Part shown: piece by piece, positions 41,784 to 50,720 of the stretch
Layout of the letters: every line of letters starts with the position of its first letter
Numbering within the stretch: the first letter of the stretch is position 1
Assembly (NCBI RefSeq): GCF_020329435.1
Contig: NZ_JAGKJK010000023.1
Span: 1-64,000 of the forward strand
Source: Bradyrhizobium hereditatis
GTDB lineage: Bacteria; Pseudomonadota; Alphaproteobacteria; Rhizobiales; Xanthobacteraceae
Length of the DNA: 64,000 nucleotides
Reading direction: 5' to 3'
Made by a program: the position numbers and the translations under genes
Notes under the pieces: model-generated
The model's database searches: none
What the model was told of the DNA's origin: nothing
Seen by the model: the letters and a program-made list of their open reading frames with translations, nothing else

Positions 41784-43103
41784 TTAGCGATAGATGCGCT
41801 TCAGCTGTCGCTCGGCTTCCGCCATGGCGCTCTTGGCATCCTTGGCGCCGGTGCAGTAGTTGGCGAACATATCGACCACGATGAAGTCGGCGATCGCAGT
41901 CGCGGCCTTCTCGCCGACCTTGCCGATACCGGAAGCCGGCAGCGCGCGTTTGGAGGCCTGAGCGAACACAGCGTTCTTGGGATCGGCGGTCCACACCGGC
42001 GCGGCGTCATAGGAATTGAGCGTGTGGGTCAGATAGCCCCGCGCTCCGCTCAGCCACTTATCGTAGTTTTCCTTCTCCAGCATGAAGGCAACAAAGGCCT
42101 TCGCGGCGTTCGGATATTTCGTGAAGTTGAACGCCAGGATCGGCACCGCAAGCTGCAGCTCCGTCGGCTTGCCGATCGGGCCCACCGGCCACAGACCATG
42201 ATAGGTGTCCTCGGCCAGGTCCTTCTTGCTGGCATCGTCCTTGGCCGCCACATAGATCGAGATGCCGTTGGCGGTGCAGTACAGTTCGCCCGCGAGGAAC
42301 GCCTTGTTATTTGAAGAGTCGTTCCATGACGCCGTGCCGGAGACGAAGGTGTCGGAGAGCGCCTTGCAGTACTCCAGCGCCTTCATCGTTTCCGGCGAGT
42401 TGATGATGACCTTATCGTCCTTGTCGACGGTCCAGGCGTTGTGCCCCCAGAGGACCCAGTGCAGCCAGGCGTTGGCGTCGCCCGAGGCGTGACCGAGCGC
42501 AAAGCCCGCGGGCGTGTTGTTCGCCTTCAGCGCCTTGCACATTTCGAGGAAGCTCGGGAAGTCCTTGGGGAATTCCTTGAAGCCGGCCTTGTCGGTCGCG
42601 GATTTGCGGTAGGTCATGTAGCCGCCGACGGTGGCGACGGGAATGCCCAGCCAGTCATTGCCGAGCATGCAGGTCTTCTGCGCCGCATCAGTCCAGCCGC
42701 CGTACTTCTTGCCGAGGTAATCGGCAACGTCATTCATCTTCAGGACCTTGGTCGGGAACAGCTGCGGCAGCGTGTGCAAGCCCCAGGCGAGATCGAGGCC
42801 CGAGCCGGTGTTGGCGGCAACGGACGCCTTCGGCTGCACGTCCTCGAAGGACTCGGAGAACACGTTCATTTCGGTGCCGGTCGCGGCCTTGAACGCGGCG
42901 ACCATGGCATTGAAGGCCTCGTCTTCTGCCGGCACGAAGCGCTTCCAGCGCATTACCGTCAGCTTGGCGCCCGACTCCGCCTTCCAGGGCGAAGTTTGCG
43001 CCCAGGCCTTGGCGAAATCGAACAGTGCCGGCCCGGTGAGCGCGCCGGCAGCGGCAAGCGCGGTGCCGCCCTTAAGCAGAGAGCGGCGGGTAAAATCGTG
43101 CAT
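41784..43103 (-). CDS. ABC transporter sugar-binding protein (Tat-exported)
   Basis: 439 residues with a twin-arginine signal, TRRSLLKGGTALAAAGAL, and likely cleavage after AWA. Rest is a family-1 extracellular solute-binding protein (LDLAWGLHTLPQLFPTKVLK; TGSGLDLAWG). Tat export suggests folding before secretion. ATG 43101-43103 has GGGAGGAT upstream. It binds the imported sugar or sugar acid; the ligand is inferred only from the downstream enzymes. Confidence 0.92.
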   Translation of the reverse strand: MHDFTRRSLLKGGTALAAAGALTGPALFDFAKAWAQTSPWKAESGAKLTVMRWKRFVPAEDEAFNAMVAAFKAATGTEMNVFSESFEDVQPKASVAANTGSGLDLAWGLHTLPQLFPTKVLKMNDVADYLGKKYGGWTDAAQKTCMLGNDWLGIPVATVGGYMTYRKSATDKAGFKEFPKDFPSFLEMCKALKANNTPAGFALGHASGDANAWLHWVLWGHNAWTVDKDDKVIINSPETMKALEYCKALSDTFVSGTASWNDSSNNKAFLAGELYCTANGISIYVAAKDDASKKDLAEDTYHGLWPVGPIGKPTELQLAVPILAFNFTKYPNAAKAFVAFMLEKENYDKWLSGARGYLTHTLNSYDAAPVWTADPKNAVFAQASKRALPASGIGKVGEKAATAIADFIVVDMFANYCTGAKDAKSAMAEAERQLKRIYR

Positions 43104-43133
43104 AGTCCATCCTCCCTTTGAATATTTTTTAGT

Positions 43134-43166
43134 TATTGCTCAGCCACTTCAGCTATTGCTCAGCCA
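43134..43166. repeat. Tandem repeat at the end of the ABC ATPase gene
   Basis: TATTGCTCAGCCA occurs at 43134-43146 and 43154-43166, a 20-bp period. The second copy holds the final Gly codon and stop of the ATPase gene; the first repeats it in the 3' flank. Confidence 0.65.
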
Positions 43167-44227
43167 TTCAATCGCTTGCCCGTCGTCTCATCGAACAAGT
43201 GCACGAGCGAGGGATCCGGCTTGAGCCGGATCTTGTCGCCCGGACTGAATTGATGCCGCTCACGGAACACGGCGACCACCTGCTCTCCGCCGAGCTTGGC
43301 GAAGACCTGGGTTTCCGAACCGGTCGGCTCGACCACGATGATTTCGGCCTCCGCGCCATCATCGGCGATCGTGAAATGTTCCGGCCGCACGCCGTAGACA
43401 GCCGGCTGACCGTCGGAATTGGCGGGCGCGGTTTTCAGCGGCAGCTTAACGCCGTTCGGGCCTTCAAACCCGGCGCTCCCGTTCGACTTCAACTTGCCTT
43501 TGAGGAAGTTCATTGCCGGCGAACCGATGAAGCCCGCAACGAACTGATTTGCCGGTGTGTCATAGAGCTCCAGCGGCGTCCCCATCTGCTCGACGATACC
43601 GTCATGCATCACCACGATCTTGTCTGCCATGGTCATGGCCTCGATCTGGTCGTGGGTGACGTAGACGGTGGTGGTCTTCAGCCGCTGGTGCAGCTCCTTG
43701 ATCTCGGTACGCATGGCCACGCGCAGCTTGGCGTCAAGGTTCGATAGCGGCTCGTCGAACAGGAACACCTGCGGATCGCGCACGATGGCGCGGCCCATGG
43801 CGACGCGCTGGCGCTGGCCGCCGGAGAGTTGCCGCGGATAACGTTCAAGCAGCGGCGTGAGCGCCAGGATCTCGGCAGCGCGCTTGACGCGGGTTGAGAT
43901 CTCTTCCTGCTTGGCGCCGCGCAGCTTGAGCGAAAAGCCCATATTGTCCGCCACCGTCATGTGCGGATAGAGCGCGTAGTTCTGGAACACCATCGCAATG
44001 TCGCGCTCTTTCGGCTGGACATTGTTGACCACGCGATCGCCGATCGAAATCGTGCCCGAGGTGATGTTTTCGAGGCCCGCGAGCATGCGTAGCAGAGTCG
44101 ATTTGCCACAGCCGGAGGGACCGACCAACACGACGAACTCGCCGTCCTCAATCGGAATCGTCACGCCGTGCAAAACTTCAAAATTGCCGAACGATTTGCG
44201 CACGTCGCGAATCTGTACCGACGACAT
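43160..44227 (-). CDS. ugpC: ABC transporter ATPase (UgpC/MalK type)
   Basis: 355 residues. Walker A GPSGCGKST, Q-loop MVFQNYALYPHM, signature LSGGQRQRVAMGRA, Walker B VFLFDEPLSNLD, H-loop VTHDQIEA, and a C-terminal TOBE/regulatory domain (YGVRPEHFTI). It powers import through the two permeases. The name follows family annotation; glycerol-3-phosphate is not implied. ATG 44225-44227 is chosen over an upstream ATG at 44323. First gene of the operon, divergent from the LacI gene. Confidence 0.93.
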   Translation of the reverse strand: MSSVQIRDVRKSFGNFEVLHGVTIPIEDGEFVVLVGPSGCGKSTLLRMLAGLENITSGTISIGDRVVNNVQPKERDIAMVFQNYALYPHMTVADNMGFSLKLRGAKQEEISTRVKRAAEILALTPLLERYPRQLSGGQRQRVAMGRAIVRDPQVFLFDEPLSNLDAKLRVAMRTEIKELHQRLKTTTVYVTHDQIEAMTMADKIVVMHDGIVEQMGTPLELYDTPANQFVAGFIGSPAMNFLKGKLKSNGSAGFEGPNGVKLPLKTAPANSDGQPAVYGVRPEHFTIADDGAEAEIIVVEPTGSETQVFAKLGGEQVVAVFRERHQFSPGDKIRLKPDPSLVHLFDETTGKRLNG

Positions 44228-44363
44228 CGAATTCACTCCCCTCATTGTCTGTTTTTGGCGCCGCAAGCGGGCAGCGGCGCCCTGCTGTTCTTTTTCGACT
44301 CTAATGCCGGAAGTCGAATTCAACGGTCATTATCATCCGCAGTTTGGCGGTTTTTAGCAATCC

Positions 44364-44379
44364 AATGGTAGCGCTGTCA
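44364..44379. promoter_or_regulatory. LacI-type operator, divergent promoter
   Basis: AATGGTAGCGCTGTCA, centred on AGCGCT, between the ATPase gene and the LacI gene. It shares 14 of 15 bases with the site at 45493-45507. Probably controls the ABC/denD/kdgK/eda operon and lacI itself. Confidence 0.7.
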
Positions 44380-44421
44380 ATAATTGTTCAAACGTCTAAT
44401 CTGGTGTGATATGAGCGCAAG

Positions 44422-45453
44422 ATGGGACGAAAACAGACAAAGTCTGGCAAAATCCGCCTCACCGAAGTCGCCAAGCTCGCTGGCGTCAGCCCGATCACGG
44501 CATCGCGTTTTTTCAGGAATCCCGAAGCGCTGTCGCTAAGCAAGCGGGAACGCGTCGATAGTGCCGTGAAGGAACTGGGTTACGTTCCCAATCTCGCCGC
44601 ACGCGCCCTTGCCTCGCATCGCACCGAAGTCATCGGCGTTGTGATACCTTCGCTCACCAACAACGTGTTCGCCGACGTGTTGCGCGGCATCTACGATTCG
44701 TCCGAAGGTAGCCGTTACACGATCCAGCTGGCCAACACGCGCTACAGCATCCTGCAAGAGGAAAAGCTGCTGCGCCTGTTCCGGGCACAGAAGCCCGCAG
44801 GCTTGATCGTCACCGGCATCAACCAGACCGCGGAATCGCGCAAGATCCTGGAGTCCATGAATTGCCCGGTTACGCAGATCATGGAAATCGGCGACAGTCC
44901 CGTCGACATGATGGTCGGCTTCTCGCATTATGATGCAGCATTTTCGGCCATTTCGCACATCCTCGAACAGGGACGCCGCCGGATCGGCTTTCTCGGCGCG
45001 CGAATGGACCCGCGCGTGCAGCGGCGACTCGACGGATATCGTGATGCCATGAAGGGAGCATCGCTGTTCGATCCCAACCTGGTCGTCACCACGTCGGTGC
45101 CGACCACGGTCACACTCGGCGGAACGCTGTTCACCGATCTGCTCGCCCAGACGCCTGATATCGATGCCGTGTTCTGCGTCAATGACGACCTGGCGCTCGG
45201 GACACTCTTCGAATGCCAACGCCGCCAGATCGCGGTACCCCGCGACCTTGCGATCGTCGGATTTAACGACCTGGAATTCGCCGCTGCCGCCGTTCCGTCG
45301 CTCAGCAGCGTGCGCACCAACCGTTATGAAATGGGCCGCCACGCCGTCACCATGGTGATCGACGCGATCGAGGGCCGCCGTCCGCGGGAGCCGGTGATCG
45401 ACCTTGGTTTTCAGCTGATGGTCCGCGAGAGCTCGACGCCATCGACGATCTGA
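44422..45453 (+). CDS. LacI-family regulator (GntR-like)
   Basis: 343 residues. The helix-turn-helix is in IRLTEVAKLAGVSPITASRF with FRNPEALSLSKRERV and hinge helix NLAARALAS; the periplasmic-binding-protein-like effector domain follows (AVFCVNDDLALGTLFECQRR). The helix-turn-helix and FFRNP segment resemble gluconate-repressor GntR-type LacI proteins, fitting a sugar-acid inducer. It sits between two gene sets that share matching operators. Confidence 0.93.
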   Translation: MGRKQTKSGKIRLTEVAKLAGVSPITASRFFRNPEALSLSKRERVDSAVKELGYVPNLAARALASHRTEVIGVVIPSLTNNVFADVLRGIYDSSEGSRYTIQLANTRYSILQEEKLLRLFRAQKPAGLIVTGINQTAESRKILESMNCPVTQIMEIGDSPVDMMVGFSHYDAAFSAISHILEQGRRRIGFLGARMDPRVQRRLDGYRDAMKGASLFDPNLVVTTSVPTTVTLGGTLFTDLLAQTPDIDAVFCVNDDLALGTLFECQRRQIAVPRDLAIVGFNDLEFAAAAVPSLSSVRTNRYEMGRHAVTMVIDAIEGRRPREPVIDLGFQLMVRESSTPSTI

Positions 45454-45492
45454 CACAGCTTTCACGGCACGCAGCACAGGCGCGCGGCAGAA

Positions 45493-45507
45493 AATGGTAG
45501 CGCTATC
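45493..45507. promoter_or_regulatory. LacI-type operator upstream of dehydratase
   Basis: AATGGTAGCGCTATC in the gap between lacI and the dehydratase gene, nearly identical to the site at 44364. GGTAGC/GCTATC form a palindrome with one mismatch. Confidence 0.7.
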
Positions 45508-45645
45508 TTTTGCGCGAGATTAAGATCGCGTCCGCGAAAATCTGAATTGGGCGCGCGGCTGCGTTGGCAGCAGATGAAATTTTCAGCATGGTGCAAAGGC
45601 TGCCATGCTTCGCGGCCACCAGTTTGCAAGTGCGGGGAGGAAACA

Positions 45646-47466
45646 ATGAAAAAAAGCGACGACAAGGCCTCAACCAATGGCAAGGGCCGCAGACTCCGTT
45701 CCCTCGAATGGTTCGACAATCCGCATAACCCGGGCATGACTGCGCTCTATCTCGAGCGCTACCTGAACTACGGCCTGACGCGCGAGGAATTGCAGTCCGG
45801 CAAGCCGATCATCGGCATCGCCCAGACCGGCAACGACCTATCGCCGTGCAATCGCCATCACCTCGAACTGGCGCACCGAGTGCGCGAAGGCATCCGCGCG
45901 GCCGGCGGCATCGCGATGGAATTCCCGACCCATCCGATTCAGGAGACCGGAAAGCGGCCGACCGCGGCGCTCGACCGCAACCTTGCCTATCTCGGCCTGG
46001 TCGAAGTGCTGTTCGGCTATCCGCTCGATGGCGTGGTGCTGACCACCGGCTGCGACAAGACCACGCCGGCCTGCCTGATGGCGGCGGCGACCGTCAATCT
46101 GCCCGCCATCGTGCTTTCGGGCGGCCCAATGCTGAATGGCTGGTTCAAGGGTGAGCGCACCGGTTCTGGCACCATCGTCTGGAAGGCCCGCGAGATGCTT
46201 GCCGCCGGCGAGATCGACTACAACGGCTTCATCGAAATCGTGGCCTCCTCCACCCCGTCGGTCGGCCATTGCAACACTATGGGCACCGCCTCGACCATGA
46301 ACTCGCTCGCCGAAGCGCTCGGCATGTCGCTGCCGGGCTGCGCGGCAATCCCCGCCCCGCATCGCGAGCGTGGCCAGATCGCCTATGAGACCGGAAAGCG
46401 CATCGTCGAGATGGTCTGGGAAGATCTCAAACCTTCCGACATCCTGACCCGCAAGGCGTTCGAAAACTGCATCGTGGTGAATTCGGCGATCGGCGGCTCG
46501 ACCAACGCGCCGATCCACATCAACGCGTTGGCGCGGCATATCGGCGTCGAGCTCTCGATCGATGACTGGCAGAAGCACGGTCACGACATCCCGCTGCTCG
46601 TGAACATGCAGCCGGCCGGCTTCTATCTCGGCGAGGAATACCATCGCGCCGGCGGCGTGCCGACGGTGGTGCGCGAGTTGATGGCCCACAAGCGCATCCA
46701 CGAAGACGCGCTGACGGTCAACGGCCGCACCATCGGCGAGAACTGCCGCGAGGCGCCCAAGCCCGACGGCGACGTGATCTGGAGCTACGACAAGCCGTTG
46801 GTGAAGGATGCCGGCTTCCTGGTGCTGCGCGGCAATCTCTTTGATTCCGCGATCATGAAGACCTCTGTGATCTCCAAGGAGTTTCGCGACCGTTATCTCA
46901 GTAATCCCCAGGACCCCAACGCGTTCGAAGGCCGGGCGATCGTATTCGAGGGGCCTGAGGATTATCACGAGCGGATCGATGACCCCTCGCTCAATATCGA
47001 CGAACACTGCGTGCTGTTCATCCGCGGCGCCGGACCGATCGGCTATCCCGGCGGCGCCGAGGTCGTGAATATGCAGCCGCCGGCGGCGCTGATCAAACGC
47101 GGCATTCTCTCCCTGCCCTGCATCGGCGACGGACGGCAGTCCGGCACATCAGGCTCGCCGTCGATCCTCAACGCCTCGCCAGAGGCTGCCGCCGATGGCG
47201 GGCTTGCGATCCTGCAGACCGGCGACAAGGTGCGCATCGACCTCAACACGGGCGACGCCAACATCCTGATCACGAGCGACGAATTGAAGAAGCGCCGCGC
47301 CGAATTGAAGGCCAAGGGCGGCTTCCCCTACCCGGCCAACCAGACGCCGTGGCAGGAGCTCTATCGCTCGACCGTCGGCCAGCAGGCGACCGGCGCTTGC
47401 ATGGAGCTCGCCACGCGCTATCAGAATATCGCCGGTACGGTCGGCGTGGCGCGGGACAATCATTAG
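45646..47466 (+). CDS. IlvD/EDD-family sugar-acid dehydratase (D-xylonate/L-arabonate dehydratase type)
   Basis: 606 residues. Opens [20 protein letters not shown], the start seen in pentonate dehydratases such as Caulobacter XylD. Predicted [2Fe-2S] cysteines C68 ([10 protein letters not shown]), C136 ([10 protein letters not shown]) and C209 ([12 protein letters not shown]) have the 68- and 73-residue spacing of structurally known L-arabonate dehydratase. It removes water from an aldonate to give a 2-keto-3-deoxy acid. ATG 45646 has GGGGAGGAAAC upstream. Under LacI-type operator; substrate pentonate or hexonate is open. Confidence 0.9.
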   Translation: MKKSDDKASTNGKGRRLRSLEWFDNPHNPGMTALYLERYLNYGLTREELQSGKPIIGIAQTGNDLSPCNRHHLELAHRVREGIRAAGGIAMEFPTHPIQETGKRPTAALDRNLAYLGLVEVLFGYPLDGVVLTTGCDKTTPACLMAAATVNLPAIVLSGGPMLNGWFKGERTGSGTIVWKAREMLAAGEIDYNGFIEIVASSTPSVGHCNTMGTASTMNSLAEALGMSLPGCAAIPAPHRERGQIAYETGKRIVEMVWEDLKPSDILTRKAFENCIVVNSAIGGSTNAPIHINALARHIGVELSIDDWQKHGHDIPLLVNMQPAGFYLGEEYHRAGGVPTVVRELMAHKRIHEDALTVNGRTIGENCREAPKPDGDVIWSYDKPLVKDAGFLVLRGNLFDSAIMKTSVISKEFRDRYLSNPQDPNAFEGRAIVFEGPEDYHERIDDPSLNIDEHCVLFIRGAGPIGYPGGAEVVNMQPPAALIKRGILSLPCIGDGRQSGTSGSPSILNASPEAAADGGLAILQTGDKVRIDLNTGDANILITSDELKKRRAELKAKGGFPYPANQTPWQELYRSTVGQQATGACMELATRYQNIAGTVGVARDNH

Positions 47467-47474
47467 CTGGTCGC

Positions 47475-47559
47475 CGTCATTGCGAGCGCAGCGAAGCAAT
47501 CCATGCCTCCGCGCAGGGAACATGGATTGCTTCGTCGCTATCGCCCCTCGCAATGACGA
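47475..47559. repeat. Intergenic palindromic repeat, family F
   Basis: CGTCATTGCGAGCGCAGCGA at the left end and CGCCCCTCGCAATGACGAA at the right, with inner AAGCAATCCATG / CATGGATTGCTT arms. It lies within the gap between dehydratase and SDR genes. Confidence 0.85.
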
Positions 47560-47579
47560 AGAAAAAAGGAAAGAAAAAC

Positions 47580-48311
47580 ATGTCAGATCGACTTAAGGGA
47601 AAACGCGCTGTTGTCACTGCCGCAGCGGCGGGCATTGGGCGAGCATGTGCAGTAGCATTCGCGCGCGAAGGCGCCACGGTGATCGCTACCGACATCAATG
47701 AAAACGGCATCGCCACCCTGGGCAAGGAAGGCGTTGCCGAGACGGCACGGCTCGACGTTCGTAGCACCGCCGAGGTCGACGCCTTCGCCAAGCGCGTTGG
47801 AAAGATCGATATCTTGCTCAATGCAGCAGGCTTCGTACATCACGGAACCATCCTGGACTGTTCGGAGGAGGACTGGGACTTCTCGTTCGACCTCAACGTC
47901 AAATCCATGCACCGGACCATCAAGGCATTTCTGCCGGCGATGCTGGCGGGTGGAGGCGGCAGCATCGTCAACATCTCGTCTTGTGCGGCATTGAGGCCAC
48001 CGGCCAACCGTTATGTCTACAGTGCATCCAAGGCGGCGGTTTCGCTGCTCACGCGCGCGATTGCGCTCGACTTTATTACCCAGGGCATCCGCTGCAACAG
48101 CATCTGCCCCGGTACCGTGGAGACACCCTCGATGCTTGAGCGCGCCGCGGCTGTCGGCCCGCAGGGCAAAGAGATGTTCATCGCCCGCCAGAAGATGGGG
48201 CGGCTGGGCACCGCAGAGGAAATCGCGGCCATGGCGGTCTATCTTGCGAGCGACGAAGCCGCGTTCACCACCGGCGTCGACCTCGTCGTCGATGGCGGCT
48301 ACATGCTCTAA
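47580..48311 (+). CDS. SDR-family dehydrogenase (DHRS6/KDF-dehydrogenase-like)
   Basis: 243 residues. Coenzyme motif TAAAAGIGRA is at 13-22, D38 favours NAD+, NAAG lies at 81-84, Ser133/134 and Y147/K151 form the active site, and VDGGYML ends the protein. The TAAAAGIG variant and length resemble the DHRS6/2-keto-3-deoxy-L-fuconate dehydrogenase group. It would oxidise a hydroxyl of a sugar-acid intermediate. It follows the dehydratase by 113 nt (repeat between). Confidence 0.85.
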   Translation: MSDRLKGKRAVVTAAAAGIGRACAVAFAREGATVIATDINENGIATLGKEGVAETARLDVRSTAEVDAFAKRVGKIDILLNAAGFVHHGTILDCSEEDWDFSFDLNVKSMHRTIKAFLPAMLAGGGGSIVNISSCAALRPPANRYVYSASKAAVSLLTRAIALDFITQGIRCNSICPGTVETPSMLERAAAVGPQGKEMFIARQKMGRLGTAEEIAAMAVYLASDEAAFTTGVDLVVDGGYML

Positions 48312-48334
48312 CGTCCACGCAAAAGGCTTCCAAC

Positions 48335-49081
48335 ATGAACAAGATCGATCTGAACGGCCGCAGCGCCGTCGTCACCGGCGGGGCCCAGGGTTTTGGCCGC
48401 GCGATCACCGAGCGCTTCGTCGCCTCCGGCGCGAAGGTCGCGATCTGGGATTTCGACCTGCCGCTGGCGGAAAAGACCGCCAGGGAAATCGGCCCGGCCG
48501 TCACCGCCTTCAAGGTCAACGTGTCCGATCTCGGTGCTGTCGAGAAGACCCGTGATGAAACGCTGAAGGCGCTCGGCAAGATCGACATCCTCGTCAACAA
48601 TGCCGGCATCGCCGGCGTTAACGCTACCGTGTGGGAAACCGATCTCGAGGAATGGCGCAAGGTGCTGCGCATCAATCTCGACGGTCCCTTCATCTGCTGC
48701 AAGGCGGTGGTGCCGGCGATGATCGCCCAGAAGTACGGCCGTATCGTCAACATCGCCTCGATCGCCGGCAAGGAAGGCAACCCGAATGCCGCGCATTATT
48801 CGGCCTCCAAGGCCGGCCTGATCGCGCTGACCAAATCGCTCGGCAAGGAACTCGCCCAGCACGACATCCTGGTTAATGCGGTGACGCCTGCCGCGGCGAA
48901 GACCGCGATCTTCGACCAGCTCACGCAGCAGCACATCGATTTCATGCTGTCGAAGATTCCGAAGGGCCGTTTTGTTCTGGTGGAAGAACTCGCCGCGATG
49001 GTGGCGTGGCTGGCGTCGGAAGATTGCGCGTTCTCCACCGGCGCGGTGTTCGACATTTCCGGCGGCCGGGCGACCTATTGA
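48335..49081 (+). CDS. SDR-family dehydrogenase (aldose/polyol type)
   Basis: 248 residues. TGGAQGFGRA is at 14-23, D39 suggests NAD+, NNAG at 88-91, S142, Y155 and K159 form the active site in YSASKAG, and FDISGGRATY ends the protein. Similar to rhamnose/arabinose 1-dehydrogenase and threitol dehydrogenase-type SDRs. Likely first or side oxidation of the sugar. Starts 24 nt after the previous SDR. Confidence 0.85.
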   Translation: MNKIDLNGRSAVVTGGAQGFGRAITERFVASGAKVAIWDFDLPLAEKTAREIGPAVTAFKVNVSDLGAVEKTRDETLKALGKIDILVNNAGIAGVNATVWETDLEEWRKVLRINLDGPFICCKAVVPAMIAQKYGRIVNIASIAGKEGNPNAAHYSASKAGLIALTKSLGKELAQHDILVNAVTPAAAKTAIFDQLTQQHIDFMLSKIPKGRFVLVEELAAMVAWLASEDCAFSTGAVFDISGGRATY

Positions 49082-49088
49082 GGCAGCC

Positions 49089-49481
49089 ATGATCCAGGAA
49101 GGCGGATGCCTCTGCGGCGCGGTCCGGTTCAAGACCGAGGGCGAGCCGCTCAATGTTCGCATCTGCCATTGCCGCAACTGCCAGAAGGCGATGGGCTCGC
49201 CGTTCTTTGCTAGGGCACTATTCGATCAGCGCTCACTTTCGGTCGAGGGTGAAACCGCGCGCTGTCCATCATCGGAAGCGCTCGACCGGGTATTTTGCAA
49301 GGTTTGCGGCACGCGGCTGTTCTCCCGGCGCACCAACGGGACCGTGGTCGGCGTTGCGCTTGCCGCCTTCGACGATCGCAACGCCTTTGCACCGACCGAG
49401 CACATCTGGGTCTCCGAGAAGATGTCCTGGGTGCGGCTCGACGACGGCTTGCCGCAATATCAGGAGACGGTTCCCCAATAA
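49089..49481 (+). CDS. GFA-family (glutathione-dependent formaldehyde-activating-like) protein
   Basis: 130 residues. Zinc ligands are in GGCLCGAVRF, CHCRNCQKA and CKVCG. The family is named for Gfa but most members, including short ones, have unknown roles. The ATG at 49089 follows the SDR stop by 7 nt; coupling possible. Confidence 0.9.
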   Translation: MIQEGGCLCGAVRFKTEGEPLNVRICHCRNCQKAMGSPFFARALFDQRSLSVEGETARCPSSEALDRVFCKVCGTRLFSRRTNGTVVGVALAAFDDRNAFAPTEHIWVSEKMSWVRLDDGLPQYQETVPQ

Positions 49482-49531
49482 CGCGGGCGTGCTAGGCTAC
49501 AGGCCTCGAAGCGCAACCGGGGGCGGATCGT

Positions 49532-50212
49532 TTGAACATCTCGCTGTACGACATTTCGGTCTGGATTTTCCCCATCCTCATCGCCATCACCTTTCACGAG
49601 GCCGCCCACGGCTTCGTGGCATACCGGCTCGGGGACGATACCGCTTGGCAGCTCGGCCGGGTCAGCTTCAATCCCTTCAAGCATATCGATCCCTTTGGCA
49701 CCGTGATTCTGCCGGGCGTGCTGTTCCTGGCGCACTCCCCGTTCCTGTTCGGTTATGCCAAGCCGGTCCCGGTGAATTTCAGAAACCTGAACCATCCCCG
49801 GCTCGACATGGTCTGGGTGGCGCTGGCCGGGCCCGCCACCAACATCATTCTGGCTGTCATCGCAGCGTTAGCCTTCCATGCGCTGCCTTGGGTGCCGGCC
49901 GAGGCCGCCAAATGGACGGCGGACAACCTAAAAAATGCTTTCTTGATCAATATCGTGCTGGCGATCTTCAACATGATGCCGATCCCGCCGCTGGACGGCG
50001 GCCGGGTCGCAGTCGGGCTGTTGCCGCGGGTGCTGGCATACCCGCTGTCGCGGCTGGAACCCTATGGAATCCTGATCCTGCTCGGCCTTCTGATCCTGCT
50101 CCCCGTCATCGGCGCGCAGCTCGGCCTAAATCTTGATGTTATTTCGGCGATACTGCGGACACTGATCGGTTATGTTGGCAGCGCGCTTCTCTTCATTACC
50201 GGCAACGCCTAG
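49532..50212 (+). CDS. Site-2 protease-family membrane metalloprotease
   Basis: 226 residues, start at TTG 49532 with GGGGGCGGA upstream. Zinc motif FHEAAH (H22, E23, H26) in the first span and third ligand D155 in MMPIPPLDGGR in a later span; no PDZ domain. This is the small S2P group (YwhC-like), membrane bound with several spans. Substrate unknown. No obvious partner. Confidence 0.92.
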   Translation: MNISLYDISVWIFPILIAITFHEAAHGFVAYRLGDDTAWQLGRVSFNPFKHIDPFGTVILPGVLFLAHSPFLFGYAKPVPVNFRNLNHPRLDMVWVALAGPATNIILAVIAALAFHALPWVPAEAAKWTADNLKNAFLINIVLAIFNMMPIPPLDGGRVAVGLLPRVLAYPLSRLEPYGILILLGLLILLPVIGAQLGLNLDVISAILRTLIGYVGSALLFITGNA

Positions 50213-50252
50213 AGTTCTGATAGAATAACACAGGGAAGAACCGACCCGGGCC

Positions 50253-50684
50253 ATGGCCACAAAAGCTGCCGATATGTTGATTGCACGCCGCGCCGATACC
50301 CGCGCGAGGGCAGATTTTGCAACCTGGAAAATGATAGCCAAGCTGAACGGCTTTTCCGCCCTGCCCCCCGAGGCGCAGAGCTTTCTCGAAGGCTACAGGC
50401 AGCTGCTCGCGAACATGTCGGAGGCCGACGCTTCCGAGGCCACCATTCAGCTGATGTACAAGCGATACTATTCCGAGATGGGCGGCAGCGGAAACCCGCC
50501 GCAGCTGCCTTCGCGTGCGAGCGATCCGACCAAAGACAGCAGTAACGTCACCGCATTCCGCCGCCCGCCCGCCCGGCCAAGACAAACCGCGCCGGATGCA
50601 ACGGCAAGATCTCGGCTGCCCGTGGCGCTGATCTTTATCTGTCTCGCCATCGTTTACGTCAGCATTCGCATGCTCTGGCGCTGA
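50253..50684 (+). CDS. Hypothetical tail-anchored protein (143 aa)
   Basis: A helical N-terminal part (ATWKMIAKLNGFSALPPEAQ; FLEGYRQLLANMSEADASEA), a proline/arginine-rich linker (AFRRPPARPRQTAP) and one C-terminal membrane span (LPVALIFICLAIVYVSIRML). No domain recognised. It lies 40 nt after the protease gene and could be co-transcribed. Confidence 0.75.
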   Translation: MATKAADMLIARRADTRARADFATWKMIAKLNGFSALPPEAQSFLEGYRQLLANMSEADASEATIQLMYKRYYSEMGGSGNPPQLPSRASDPTKDSSNVTAFRRPPARPRQTAPDATARSRLPVALIFICLAIVYVSIRMLWR

Positions 50685-50720
50685 CGCGTTCCCGCCGCGA
50701 ATTTCTGCGATAAAATTTCA

